DNA from: a virus
Length of the DNA stretch: 64,000 nucleotides
Virus record (IMG/VR): IMGVR_UViG_3300027963_000061
Span: 18,743 to 82,742 of that record
Strand: one strand, 5' to 3'
How positions within the stretch are numbered: position 1 is the first letter of the stretch; the number at the start of each line of letters is the position of its first letter. Positions 17,649 to 25,866 of the stretch are shown in pieces. A program made the translations under genes and the position numbers. Under the pieces are notes generated by a model that did no database searches, was not told where the DNA came from, and saw nothing but the letters and a program-made list of their open reading frames with translations.

Positions 17649-18380
17649 ATGGAGATTAAGATAAAACTTTCTAATACTGAACATAAAGACTTATTGTCTT
17701 ATTGTAATCTTAACGACTTACTCGTTAGTTCAGTTGTCAAGGATTCCTTTACAACTGGATTCAATATTGAAAGATATGGTCTTTTAAATGCGGGGGTTGA
17801 GACAAAGAAAAAAGAGGTAATCAAAGAGGTTATCAAGTATGTTGAAGTCCCTGTGGTGGAAGAGAAAGAGGTGGTAAAGATTGAGTATGTGGAAGTTGAA
17901 AAAATAGTAGAAAAAAAAGTTGAGATTCCTGTAGATAGAATTGTTGAGGTTATTAAAGAAATCCCGAGTCCTCCTACTGAAATAAAAGTTATAGAATACG
18001 TTGATAGAGAGGTTATTAAAGAAGTAATTAAGGAAGTTTTTGTCTCAAATATTGACAATATTTACGACAAACCTGAACCTGAAATTAGAGAGGTTATTAT
18101 TGAAAAGATAGTTGAAGTAATTAAGGAAGTTGAGAAGATAGTTGAGGTTCCTGTTGAAGTAGTTAAGGAGATAATTATAGAAAAGGAGTCTGATGGCAAT
18201 TGGAAACCAAAACTTGAAGCTCTTCAAAATACGGTTCAAAAATTGAAACAGGACAATATTGAAAAAGACAGACAACTTAAAGAATATGAAAAAACGATTG
18301 AAGAGATTCAAAAGTTTCAACAAGATAAAAAAGCGGCTTTCTTGAGAGGGTCAAACTTAAACGACACACTTTATAAATAA
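17649..18380 (+). CDS. Val/Lys/Glu-repeat protein between gp47 and gp46, 243 aa
   Basis: The ATG at 17649 (MEIKIKLSNTEHKDLLSY) is chosen because it falls directly after the gp47 stop. Residues 1-50 look like a small folded domain. Residues about 55-185 are an irregular repeat of VIKEV, KIVEVPVE and KYVEVPVV units, and residues 190-230 form a coiled coil (LEALQNTVQKLKQDNIEKD). The repeat should be an extended charged rod. Its position inside the gp47-gp46 block suggests a structural partner of the nuclease complex, but that is inference. Confidence 0.55.
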   Translation: MEIKIKLSNTEHKDLLSYCNLNDLLVSSVVKDSFTTGFNIERYGLLNAGVETKKKEVIKEVIKYVEVPVVEEKEVVKIEYVEVEKIVEKKVEIPVDRIVEVIKEIPSPPTEIKVIEYVDREVIKEVIKEVFVSNIDNIYDKPEPEIREVIIEKIVEVIKEVEKIVEVPVEVVKEIIIEKESDGNWKPKLEALQNTVQKLKQDNIEKDRQLKEYEKTIEEIQKFQQDKKAAFLRGSNLNDTLYK

Positions 18381-18385
18381 AATAT

Positions 18386-18742
18386 ATGACACAACTATTA
18401 TTATGGATGGTAATGACTTACGGGTTAAGTAACATCCTTGTTTACGGTAGTATTTTTAATACACCGAGAAATTACATCTTCAATGAGGCAGACCATGGAA
18501 TTGGTTTCTTCACAGATTTTTACAAGTTCCTCAAGGGAATGTTATCTTGTATGATGTGTACACCTGTGTGGGTTGGATTTTTCTTCGGAATTTTCTTATA
18601 TTCACCAGTACACGAATTATTAGGTGTTTCACCATTCGCATCTTGGTTTTTTGATGGAATGTTGGCATCTGGGGCCACTTGGGCCATAAACTCAATTATT
18701 GAATGGTTTGAACAAAACAGACCACAAAACAACAATCATTAA
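18386..18742 (+). CDS. Membrane protein, DUF1360-like
   Basis: Three or four hydrophobic segments are visible. The stretch LSCMMCTPVWVGFFFGIFL resembles the Cys-containing signature of DUF1360-type phage and Bacillus membrane proteins. A polar tail (EQNRPQNNNH) ends the protein. It sits in the gp47-gp46 operon with no obvious functional link. Confidence 0.5.
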   Translation: MTQLLLWMVMTYGLSNILVYGSIFNTPRNYIFNEADHGIGFFTDFYKFLKGMLSCMMCTPVWVGFFFGIFLYSPVHELLGVSPFASWFFDGMLASGATWAINSIIEWFEQNRPQNNNH

Positions 18743-18743
18743 T

Positions 18744-18944
18744 ATGGCACACATAGACGTAGAGTATACAGTAACAGTTAGTCTTTTTGATTTAGAAACT
18801 TCTCATACTCAATCAAGAGTTGAAGTTGAAAAAAAACTTAAAGAAATAGGTCAAACAAAACTTAGAGCTTGGCTTGCAGGAAATGCTTTTGACCCTCAGG
18901 GTAAAGTATTTGTAGAAAATTTAAAAATAACATCAAAACCATAA
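18744..18944 (+). CDS. Hypothetical protein, 66 aa
   Basis: The start MAHIDVEYTVTVS at 18744 follows the previous stop by 1 nt and is more likely than an upstream in-frame ATG inside the preceding gene. The protein is small, soluble and mixed alpha/beta, with no motif I recognise. Confidence 0.5.
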   Translation: MAHIDVEYTVTVSLFDLETSHTQSRVEVEKKLKEIGQTKLRAWLAGNAFDPQGKVFVENLKITSKP

Positions 18945-18946
18945 CA

Positions 18947-19132
18947 ATGGCAAAATCAAAATTAAGAGGTGGTGCGAAGGCTCACAAAAAAAAAGTTGAG
19001 ACAAGAAATCAAGGAATCAAAGCGGAGCAATCTGCAATGCAGAAGTTGATGAATGAGGCAATGAAAACTCAAATATCAGAATTAAAGAAGAAATACGAGG
19101 CTGAGTCAGGAGCCACAACAAACCCTGCATAA
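18947..19132 (+). CDS. Small basic helical protein, 61 aa
   Basis: A Lys-rich start (MAKSKLRGGAKAHKKKVETR) is followed by an amphipathic helix with Met, Leu and Glu. The basic head suggests nucleic-acid binding. It is spaced 2 nt from both neighbours in the operon leading to gp46. Confidence 0.5.
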   Translation: MAKSKLRGGAKAHKKKVETRNQGIKAEQSAMQKLMNEAMKTQISELKKKYEAESGATTNPA

Positions 19133-19134
19133 TA

Positions 19135-21513
19135 ATGAAATGGGATTTATTCAACCCACATCCAGAATTTAACTACACCAATATGGCAACAAAGTTGGAC
19201 ATAACTTCTTTGGAGAACCCTTATATCCAAGTAATTTGGGAGGACGTTCCTGAGAACTTTACACAAGAGAGAATTAAGTCTGTTAAACAATACTTCATGA
19301 AGAAGTATGTGTCTAACAACATTAATGTTATTACCAAAGCAAAGACAACTGATGAAACACAACAGACGATTGATGTTGCGGTAAACATTATGGATAAGAA
19401 CTATCAAAAAGAACTTATCAAGTCTCTTCTTGAATCAAAGGAACAAGACCAGTATTATGACCAAGTCATGAACATTGACCTTGCGGTAGAGAACAGAATG
19501 TCAGCAAATGATGTTGAGGCAACTCCATTCAAAAGATGGTATATCAAGAAGATTGAATTCAGTAACTTCTTATCTTATGGTGAGAATCAGGTTATTGACT
19601 TTGATAAGTGTGATGGTATTACAGTAGTTGAGTCAGACCCACCAAACTTTGGTGGTAAAACAGTATTGACTGTGGACTTGTTATTATTCTTGTTCTTCAA
19701 CACAACAACCAAGACACAGAAGGCTGAAGAAATATTCAACCGATTCACTGACAAGAATAGTGTTAGTGTTAAGGGTGACATCATCATTGATGGTGAGGAG
19801 TATATCATTGCACGTAAGATTGAAAGAAAGAAAGCTAAGTCTGGTGAATGGAACGTTAAGACTGAGTTGGACTTCTTCAAGAAGTTAGCTGATGGTCAAT
19901 TGCAGAACTTTACAGGGGAGCAAAGACGTGAGACTGAGAACTTTATCAAGACATCAATTGGTGACATGGATGACTTCCTAATGACCATTGTTACGACTGC
20001 ATCAAACCTTGAGGACTTGTTGGAGGCAAAACCAACTGCTCGTGGTCAGGTGTTGAGTAGATTCTTGGGTCTTGAGTTCTTGAAGAAGAAGGAAGAGACA
20101 GGGAAGGAAATCTATTCTGAATTCTCAAAGGGAATGATGTCCAATGTATATAACACCGAGTCTTTAAAACAAGATATTGATTTATCAAAAGAAGAGATTA
20201 AAAGACTTGGAACTGAGATAACCGATGCTGGTAATAAAATCCAAGACGTTGACAAGAGACTTCAAAAAGGACAAGAATATAAAGATAACCTACTTGGTTC
20301 CAAATTTACGGACTTAGACCAAGACTTAGTAATTCTTAATCCTGAAAGACTTAAGGGACAGATTGATGAATACAAAACCATTGGAAAAAGAATCCAAGGA
20401 CAAATTGATGATGTTAAGATTGTTGAACCAAAAGAGTTTTATCATGAAGACAAACATGATTCAGTTAAAGACAAACTTAAGTCAGTCAATGGCGAGTTAG
20501 TTCTTGCTGAGAACAAGGTTGAAGAGATTCAGGACTTGGTTGAAAAGTATGGTGATGGTATTCAGTGCGAACACTGTGGTATCAAACTTATGGAGGCTGA
20601 GTTAACCAAGAAGAAGATTGAACAACTTGAGGGATACAAGAAAATGGTTAAGGAGTTCAAGAAAGAAATTCAAACACTTGAGAAGAAGGAAGAATCATTC
20701 ACTCAACTTAAGAAGGACTTTGATGAATACGAGAGAGCCAAACTTGTTAAGGAGAAATACGAAGCAACCCTTGAAGCTAACAATTTGAAGTTGGAACAAT
20801 CTGAAGACAAGTTAAAGAGATACGAAGAGGTTCAAGATAAGATTAAGAAGAACAACGAGATTGAAGCTCAGTTGGTTAAAGCCAGTATGAGAATTGATGA
20901 GTTGATTGGTGAGAAGAGAGGGTACGAAAGAACCCAAACAACCAATACAAATCAGATTGAAAATCTTGAAAGTCGTATTGAAAAGAACAACGAGACCATC
21001 CTTAAGATTGCTGAAGAGTTTGAACGTGAGAAGATTTATAAGATATACCTTGATGTCTTCGGTAAGAACGGAATAACCAAAATCATTATGAAGACAATGA
21101 TGCCATTGATTAACTCTGAACTTCAGAGATTACTTCAGGACTCTTGTTTCTTCAACTTGGAGATTCGTATCAACGATAAGAACGAGGTTGACTTCATCAT
21201 GATTGACAACGGAACAGGTATTGAAAAACCAATGACTGCTGGGTCAGGATATGAGAAGACCGTGGGAGCGTTGGCTATCAGAGCGGTACTTGCTAAGGTA
21301 TGTTCACTTCCAAAACCAAACATATCGGTGTATGACGAAACGTGGGGTAAGGTTTCTAATGATAATTTAGAGATGGTGGGAGATTTTTTCTTAAAATTAA
21401 AGGATTACTTTGAAAAGATATTTGTAATCAGTCACAATCCGTTGATTTCAAATTGGGCGGATAATGTGGTTCATATTACAAAAACAGATAATGTATCAAA
21501 AGTCTCACAATAA
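19135..21513 (+). CDS. SbcC/Rad50/gp46-like recombination ATPase, 792 aa
   Basis: A Rad50-type ABC ATPase is split by a long coiled coil (about residues 330-640) with a zinc hook, CEHC, at 478-481. The P-loop (PNFGGKTV, near 170-176) departs from the canonical GxNGxGKS. The signature helix region reads TAGSGYEKTVGALAIRAVLA, Walker B is SVYDETWG near 730, and the switch histidine is in FVISHNPL. About 138 extra residues precede the ATPase core and have no counterpart that I recognise in T4 gp46. It pairs with gp47 at 16868. Its stop codon lies inside the loop of a terminator hairpin. Confidence 0.9.
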   Translation: MKWDLFNPHPEFNYTNMATKLDITSLENPYIQVIWEDVPENFTQERIKSVKQYFMKKYVSNNINVITKAKTTDETQQTIDVAVNIMDKNYQKELIKSLLESKEQDQYYDQVMNIDLAVENRMSANDVEATPFKRWYIKKIEFSNFLSYGENQVIDFDKCDGITVVESDPPNFGGKTVLTVDLLLFLFFNTTTKTQKAEEIFNRFTDKNSVSVKGDIIIDGEEYIIARKIERKKAKSGEWNVKTELDFFKKLADGQLQNFTGEQRRETENFIKTSIGDMDDFLMTIVTTASNLEDLLEAKPTARGQVLSRFLGLEFLKKKEETGKEIYSEFSKGMMSNVYNTESLKQDIDLSKEEIKRLGTEITDAGNKIQDVDKRLQKGQEYKDNLLGSKFTDLDQDLVILNPERLKGQIDEYKTIGKRIQGQIDDVKIVEPKEFYHEDKHDSVKDKLKSVNGELVLAENKVEEIQDLVEKYGDGIQCEHCGIKLMEAELTKKKIEQLEGYKKMVKEFKKEIQTLEKKEESFTQLKKDFDEYERAKLVKEKYEATLEANNLKLEQSEDKLKRYEEVQDKIKKNNEIEAQLVKASMRIDELIGEKRGYERTQTTNTNQIENLESRIEKNNETILKIAEEFEREKIYKIYLDVFGKNGITKIIMKTMMPLINSELQRLLQDSCFFNLEIRINDKNEVDFIMIDNGTGIEKPMTAGSGYEKTVGALAIRAVLAKVCSLPKPNISVYDETWGKVSNDNLEMVGDFFLKLKDYFEKIFVISHNPLISNWADNVVHITKTDNVSKVSQ

Positions 21514-21530
21514 AATGTGAGATTTTTTTT
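21503..21530 (+). terminator. Rho-independent terminator after gp46-like gene
   Basis: TCTCACA and TGTGAGA form a 7-bp stem with the loop ATAAAA, followed by eight T residues. The T-run and the next G also supply the -33 TTTG of the following promoter. Confidence 0.9.
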
Positions 21531-21558
21531 GCCATTTAATTAAAGTACCATATCTTTG
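21528..21558 (+). promoter_or_regulatory. Bacteroidetes-type promoter fused to terminator
   Basis: TTTG at 21528-21531, built from the terminator T-run, and TATCTTTG at 21551-21558 are separated by 19 nt. It drives the T5orf172-domain gene at 21587. Confidence 0.7.
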
Positions 21559-21586
21559 TGGTTCATTAATAAAAAACACATATACC

Positions 21587-22330
21587 ATGGACAAAGGATT
21601 CGTTTACGTAGCACGATTGATTGATTACAGTGGAAACTTTTTAGGGTCATTCCACAAGATTGGGAAAAGTATTCAATACAAAGTTAGAGAGACTCAATTA
21701 AATTCAACCCATTTACCTGTAGACATTCTATTTGTTAGAGTGTTTGAGACAGAAAATCAATCAATGTTGGAACAAATCCTTCATACTTGTTTTGAAGATT
21801 ATCGTATTCAAAAACAATATACAGACCGACGTAATATTACTACAGAATGGTTTGATGTTGACGATACTGATGTTCTCAATTCTCGTATTGATAAGGTCCT
21901 TAAATTCATCCCGAATACAAATGAGATTAATGTTATCAGTAGAATTTCTGCAGATACGGACACTTCAATTGATGAAAAAGAAGAACTAGTGTCAACACTC
22001 AGAAGAGCAAAAAGTAAGTTGATTTTCAAATTTGATGGAGAAGATGTTTCGTCTGACACATCAAGAGAAACATACCTTTATGCTCTAACAAAAATTGCTG
22101 AGAATATCGGTTGGGAAAAACTTGATTTAGATGAAGATACAATAACTAAAAATGTTGATGACTTCAGGGAAAAATTTGTTAAAAGTTTCACTGACCGTTC
22201 TTATAGAGAAATTGGTGACTATAAAATATGGGTCAGCCTAAGTAATATGGATATTAAACGAATTCTTAATAGACATATTATGAAAAACAATATTCCGAAT
22301 ATGGAAGTATCAATTGAAACTGCATTATAA
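21587..22330 (+). CDS. T5orf172/MUG113 (GIY-YIG superfamily) domain protein, 247 aa
   Basis: Residues 1-95 match the T5orf172 pattern of GIY-YIG-like nucleases: FVYVARL, then FHKIGKSIQYKVRETQLN, the LEQILHTCFEDYRI helix and TEWFDV. The remaining 150 residues are helical and charged without assignment. T5orf172 proteins occur in many phages and are thought to be DNA nucleases or DNA-binding proteins. The gene stands under its own host-type promoter. Confidence 0.7.
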   Translation: MDKGFVYVARLIDYSGNFLGSFHKIGKSIQYKVRETQLNSTHLPVDILFVRVFETENQSMLEQILHTCFEDYRIQKQYTDRRNITTEWFDVDDTDVLNSRIDKVLKFIPNTNEINVISRISADTDTSIDEKEELVSTLRRAKSKLIFKFDGEDVSSDTSRETYLYALTKIAENIGWEKLDLDEDTITKNVDDFREKFVKSFTDRSYREIGDYKIWVSLSNMDIKRILNRHIMKNNIPNMEVSIETAL

Positions 22331-22347
22331 AATAAAAAATAAATAAT

Positions 22348-22911
22348 ATGAAAAAAATCCTTATGGTCGCAATCATCCTAATTGCATCGGTTTCTGCTTA
22401 CTCACAAAAATATGTTGTAACTTCTACGGGTCTTAAAGACGAGGCAAATACTGAAAAGTCATTTGTGGTTATTAATGTTGAAGGTAAGACGGCAAAACAA
22501 TTGTTTGATAATGCGGTGAAGTATGTTAATGTCACATATAAAAATCCTAACATAGTTATTAAAGGTAAAATAGATGGTGAGTATTTAAGTTTTGTTACAT
22601 CATCTGACTTTTATGTGGGAAGTGGGTTATCTAAAAATCCTTTTATTATGGAGTATGTTACTTCTATGACTTTTAAAGATGGAAAAGTAAAACTTGAAAT
22701 AATTGAACTAGAAATGACTTTTAAAAGAAATCCGTCATTTAAATTGTATTTTACTGGTGGTGGGATAAACTATTTTATTTATAATAAATCAGGTGAACTT
22801 AAAAAAGAAGACACAAAAGAATATCTTGAAGGTTATTTTAATACACAAATTCAAGGAATTAAGGATTATTTAGAAGAGAAAGCAACATTAGCAAAGAAAG
22901 ATGATTTCTAA
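22348..22911 (+). CDS. Exported DUF4468-like protein, 187 aa
   Basis: A clear signal peptide (MKKILMVAIILIASVSAYSQ) with an AYS-Q cleavage site opens the protein. The mature part resembles DUF4468 of Bacteroidetes (AKQLFDNAVKYVNVTYKNP, then IKGKIDGEYLSF). Such proteins are periplasmic and usually cellular, so the gene was probably taken from a host. A role in altering the infected cell envelope is possible but not shown. Confidence 0.65.
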   Translation: MKKILMVAIILIASVSAYSQKYVVTSTGLKDEANTEKSFVVINVEGKTAKQLFDNAVKYVNVTYKNPNIVIKGKIDGEYLSFVTSSDFYVGSGLSKNPFIMEYVTSMTFKDGKVKLEIIELEMTFKRNPSFKLYFTGGGINYFIYNKSGELKKEDTKEYLEGYFNTQIQGIKDYLEEKATLAKKDDF

Positions 22912-22919
22912 TACACTAA

Positions 22920-22946
22920 CCCTCACCCTCAACGGTGGGGGTTTTT
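22920..22946 (+). terminator. Rho-independent terminator
   Basis: CCCTCACC pairs with GGTGGGGG (one G-T wobble) around the loop CTCAAC and is followed by five T residues, closing the DUF4468 transcript. Confidence 0.85.
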
Positions 22947-22957
22947 AATTACAAAGA

Positions 22958-22965
22958 TATTTATT
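22958..22965 (+). promoter_or_regulatory. TATTTAT-class late promoter candidate
   Basis: TATTTATT ends 5 nt before the ATG at 22971, directly downstream of a terminator. This spacing picks 22971, not the upstream ATG at 22935, as the start. Confidence 0.5.
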
Positions 22966-22970
22966 GTGAG

Positions 22971-24170
22971 ATGAAACAACTGATTAGACATATATTGCGT
23001 GAACATACGAGGGAGATTGGTGAGGCTCGTGGTGATTACAATAGGTCTAACACTGATGATTTTATTATTAAAGCGAGAAAGGTTCACGGAGATAAATACG
23101 ATTATTCAAACACTAATTATGTAGGGGCTCGTGAAAAACTTAATGTTGGTTGTCCAATTCACGGCGAATTCCCTGTGATGGCATCAAATCATTTGAGAGG
23201 GAGAGGATGTCCTGTGTGTGCGAATTTGGCTAGAGGTAAGTTTCACAGGTCCAACAAAGATGAATTTGTAAAAAAGGCTAAAGAAATATTTGGGGATGAG
23301 TATGATTATTCTTTAGTTGATTACGAGACAAATTTTAAACCCGTTAATATTATATGTTCAAAACATGGACCATTTCCTAAAAGTCCACAAAACCACCTCA
23401 AAGGGCAAGGTTGCCCAATTTGTAAAGAAGAATCAAATTATAGGGGTTCTTCACAAAGATTATCAAAGGATGAGTTTTTGAAAAGAGCGAAAGAAGTTCA
23501 TGGTGATAAATACGATTATACACAAGTGGATTATAAAAATAATTCTGACCCTATTACAATTATATGTCCTGAACATGGTCCATTTCCACAACAACCTTGG
23601 GTACACTTATCAGGAAGCGGTTGTCCAAAATGTGTTGGTAGAAATAAAACCACATCCGAATACATTGAACAAGTGAAAAAAATATTTGGAAATAAATATG
23701 ATTATTCCAAAGTTCAATATAAAGATGCAAAAACACGAATTGACATTATTTGCCCAAAACACGGAGATTTTTTCCCAACCGCAAACCAACATCTAAATGG
23801 GGTAGGATGTCCTGTTTGTAACGAATCTAAAGGAGAAAGATTAATTGATAACATATTAACTAAACATAATGTTGAAAGGGTTAGGCAAAAAAGGTTTTTG
23901 GATTGTACAAACAAACCGACTAAAGGAAAACAATGTGTTACATTACCTTTTGATTTTTATTTACCAAATCTAAATACTATTATAGAATTTGATGGTCAAC
24001 AACATTTTAAACCTGTTTGGGGAGAAGATAACTTCAAAAAGTTACAACGATTAGATAAAATTAGAAACCAATACTGTAAGAAAAACGGAATCAAACTTAT
24101 CCGTATACCTTACACGATGAAGACGGAAGAGATAGAACCATACATACTAAAAGAATTAGAAATTAAATAG
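22971..24170 (+). CDS. Four-zinc-ribbon endonuclease with N-terminal targeting-like peptide, 399 aa
   Basis: Four copies of a 60-70 residue DUF723-like unit occur, each with HGDKYDY-type and CPIHGEF-type motifs and a GCPVC zinc knuckle. The C-terminal 110 residues form a Vsr-like PD-(D/E)XK nuclease (LPFDFYLPNLNTIIEFDGQQ, then IRNQYCKKNGIKLIRIPY). The protein starts with MKQLIRHILREH, one of the shared N-terminal peptides described in the findings. The start is set by the TATTTATT box 5 nt upstream. It may be a site-specific nuclease delivered with the DNA or a homing-type enzyme. Confidence 0.75.
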   Translation: MKQLIRHILREHTREIGEARGDYNRSNTDDFIIKARKVHGDKYDYSNTNYVGAREKLNVGCPIHGEFPVMASNHLRGRGCPVCANLARGKFHRSNKDEFVKKAKEIFGDEYDYSLVDYETNFKPVNIICSKHGPFPKSPQNHLKGQGCPICKEESNYRGSSQRLSKDEFLKRAKEVHGDKYDYTQVDYKNNSDPITIICPEHGPFPQQPWVHLSGSGCPKCVGRNKTTSEYIEQVKKIFGNKYDYSKVQYKDAKTRIDIICPKHGDFFPTANQHLNGVGCPVCNESKGERLIDNILTKHNVERVRQKRFLDCTNKPTKGKQCVTLPFDFYLPNLNTIIEFDGQQHFKPVWGEDNFKKLQRLDKIRNQYCKKNGIKLIRIPYTMKTEEIEPYILKELEIK

Positions 24171-24196
24171 ACCCCACCAATGAGTGGGGTTTTTTC
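24171..24196 (+). terminator. Rho-independent terminator
   Basis: ACCCCAC and GTGGGGT form a 7-bp stem around CAATGA followed by six or more T residues, just after the zinc-ribbon nuclease gene. Confidence 0.9.
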
Positions 24197-24218
24197 ATTT
24201 AAAAATTTTTGGAATTTT

Positions 24219-25127
24219 TTATTCCTGTCGGTCTCTACCTAAAAGTCTAAAATGTAATTCATCGTGCTCGGGTAACAATCTTCCATTTTTAGTTAAATTT
24301 TCTTGAGCCCATAACGGTTGGAAATTGGTGTAATGATTCAATTTGATTAGCTCATCAATGTTCTTTCCGACTTTCAAAGGTACTTTGTGGTCAATATGCC
24401 ATTTCCCATGATTAGACCAATTCATTCCCTCTTTGAATTGTGATTCCAAATGTAACTTGAAATATTTAAAGTCACATCCTATTATCTCTTCCGTTCTCAT
24501 TAATAATTTTGATTTACGAATATTCCTAACTTTAAAAGTTGCCAATAATAATTTTCTGATACTATCTTTTGCCGTTAAAAAGTCATTGGATTTCATTCGT
24601 TGATATTCTTGAGAATAATCTCTCCTTTCTTTTTGTTTTTCTATCAGAACTTTATATTTTTCAGGTTCTTCAATTTTAATCCTCTGATAATATTCCATTT
24701 TTTTTTTCAACAGAGATTTTCTACCTTGTTTAGGATTTTTACGGTATTTAGAATCCGAAATACTTTTGCATGTTTTACAAGAGGATGATAACTCTGTTAG
24801 TGTACTTTTATTAACATGAAAGTTATTTAATTCTAATATTTCACCACATGAATGACATTTTTTTAGACCTTCTTTGTTTAGTAACAAAGTTTCTCTCGTT
24901 CCAGTTTTATTACAACCACAAGATTGCTTGAATTTCTTCTTTTTTCTAAATAAGTTAGACCAAATTGAAGAGCCAGTATTACCACAATCACACACATAAT
25001 TCCACATATAAATTTCTTTTCCTGTAGAGGGCACAAGATATTTTTTATCAGATAAACCTGTAATGGTTATGTAATCAATACGTTCTCCAGTCCTATCAAT
25101 TAATCTATGTTTTTTTTTATTACTCAT
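24219..25127 (-). CDS. HNH homing-type endonuclease, 302 aa
   Basis: The C-terminal HNH motif is clear: WHIDHKVPLKVGKN followed by HYTNFQPLWAQENLTK. The N-terminal part holds zinc-binding cysteine pairs (VCDCGNTG and SCGCN, then KCHSCGE and CKTCKS). It is the only minus-strand gene in this region and stands between two similar plus-strand terminators, the layout expected of a mobile free-standing homing endonuclease. No intron is evident nearby. Confidence 0.85.
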   Translation of the reverse strand: MSNKKKHRLIDRTGERIDYITITGLSDKKYLVPSTGKEIYMWNYVCDCGNTGSSIWSNLFRKKKKFKQSCGCNKTGTRETLLLNKEGLKKCHSCGEILELNNFHVNKSTLTELSSSCKTCKSISDSKYRKNPKQGRKSLLKKKMEYYQRIKIEEPEKYKVLIEKQKERRDYSQEYQRMKSNDFLTAKDSIRKLLLATFKVRNIRKSKLLMRTEEIIGCDFKYFKLHLESQFKEGMNWSNHGKWHIDHKVPLKVGKNIDELIKLNHYTNFQPLWAQENLTKNGRLLPEHDELHFRLLGRDRQE

Positions 25128-25177
25128 ATTTTTATTACAAAATTAATATTTTTTTTTATCATTTCAAATGAAACATA

Positions 25178-25203
25178 CCTCCCACCTTTTAGTGGGGTTT
25201 TTT
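25178..25203 (+). terminator. Plus-strand terminator upstream of 25249 gene
   Basis: CCCAC and GTGGG (extended by a T-G pair) with loop CTTTTA are followed by six T residues. No plus-strand gene lies directly before it, since the HNH gene is antisense, so it may be the original end of the 22971 transcript displaced by the insertion. Confidence 0.75.
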
Positions 25204-25231
25204 GTTTATATGGAAAAGTTTCCTATATTTG
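25201..25231 (+). promoter_or_regulatory. Bacteroidetes-type promoter fused to terminator
   Basis: TTTG at 25201-25204 comes from the terminator T-run; TATATTTG at 25224-25231 follows at 19 nt. It drives the gene at 25249. Confidence 0.7.
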
Positions 25232-25248
25232 TTCTGTAAAACAATTTA

Positions 25249-25866
25249 ATGAAAGAAGAATTATTGGATTTAATTGTGGCGTATTCTAAGGGTGACTTAT
25301 CTAAGGAAGACGTTATTGAGGGTCATGGTGAGATGACCATGGACTTTTTGGAGTTGTATATTAACGATTCAAACTCATCTACATTAAGGGAGGCCATCAC
25401 TTGTAAGGTGTTAGGATTGGACTTTACAGGTAATAAGTTAGGTTATGACAGTAAGCATACTAACGAGGAAATCAAACCAAGGAATGCATTAACCACTGCA
25501 ACAAAGATATTGGATGGTTGGGGTAACTATTCTGACTTAACATGGAGACGACACAACAAATATATTGCTGATGATGTTATTGTCCATGTATCAGGGTTTG
25601 TTGATGGGTTGTTGATGTATATTGTTAAATTCAAATATGTTGATTTGGTACCATACTTCCAAGTTATGTTGGAGAGGGATTTACCTGACGGTGACCAAAA
25701 ACATAAGTACGTTAGAACCGCATGGTTTACGTATACCAATATCAAGGACTTACCAAGTTTTGAAATTGAATTTATCAGAGAAAATATCTCTGATTTTGAA
25801 TATAAGTTTAGGAAAGATTTATTTAATGACTTAACTTTACACAATGCAAATATTCCTACCGTATAA
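25249..25866 (+). CDS. Possible PD-(D/E)XK nuclease, 205 aa
   Basis: The stretch LGYDSKHTNEEIKPRN near residues 64-79 has the spacing of a D...ExK nuclease core, and a later strand, LLMYIVKFKYVDL, may continue the fold. No sequence-wide family match comes to mind, so the call is tentative. The 3' end overlaps the next gene by 23 nt. Confidence 0.35.
   Translation: MKEELLDLIVAYSKGDLSKEDVIEGHGEMTMDFLELYINDSNSSTLREAITCKVLGLDFTGNKLGYDSKHTNEEIKPRNALTTATKILDGWGNYSDLTWRRHNKYIADDVIVHVSGFVDGLLMYIVKFKYVDLVPYFQVMLERDLPDGDQKHKYVRTAWFTYTNIKDLPSFEIEFIRENISDFEYKFRKDLFNDLTLHNANIPTV

Noticed and set aside
17699-18323. Two antisense frames across the Val/Lys/Glu protein
   Set aside because: Their Ser/Thr/Ile and Leu/Asn/Phe composition is the antisense reading of the GTTGAAGTA repeats.
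22935-22970. Upstream ATG of the zinc-ribbon endonuclease
   Set aside because: It lies within the terminator stem and precedes the TATTTATT box; the start at 22971 fits the box spacing and the shared N-terminal peptide.
24219-25127. Group I intron around the HNH gene
   Set aside because: No split gene flanks it; both neighbours are complete, so it is free-standing.
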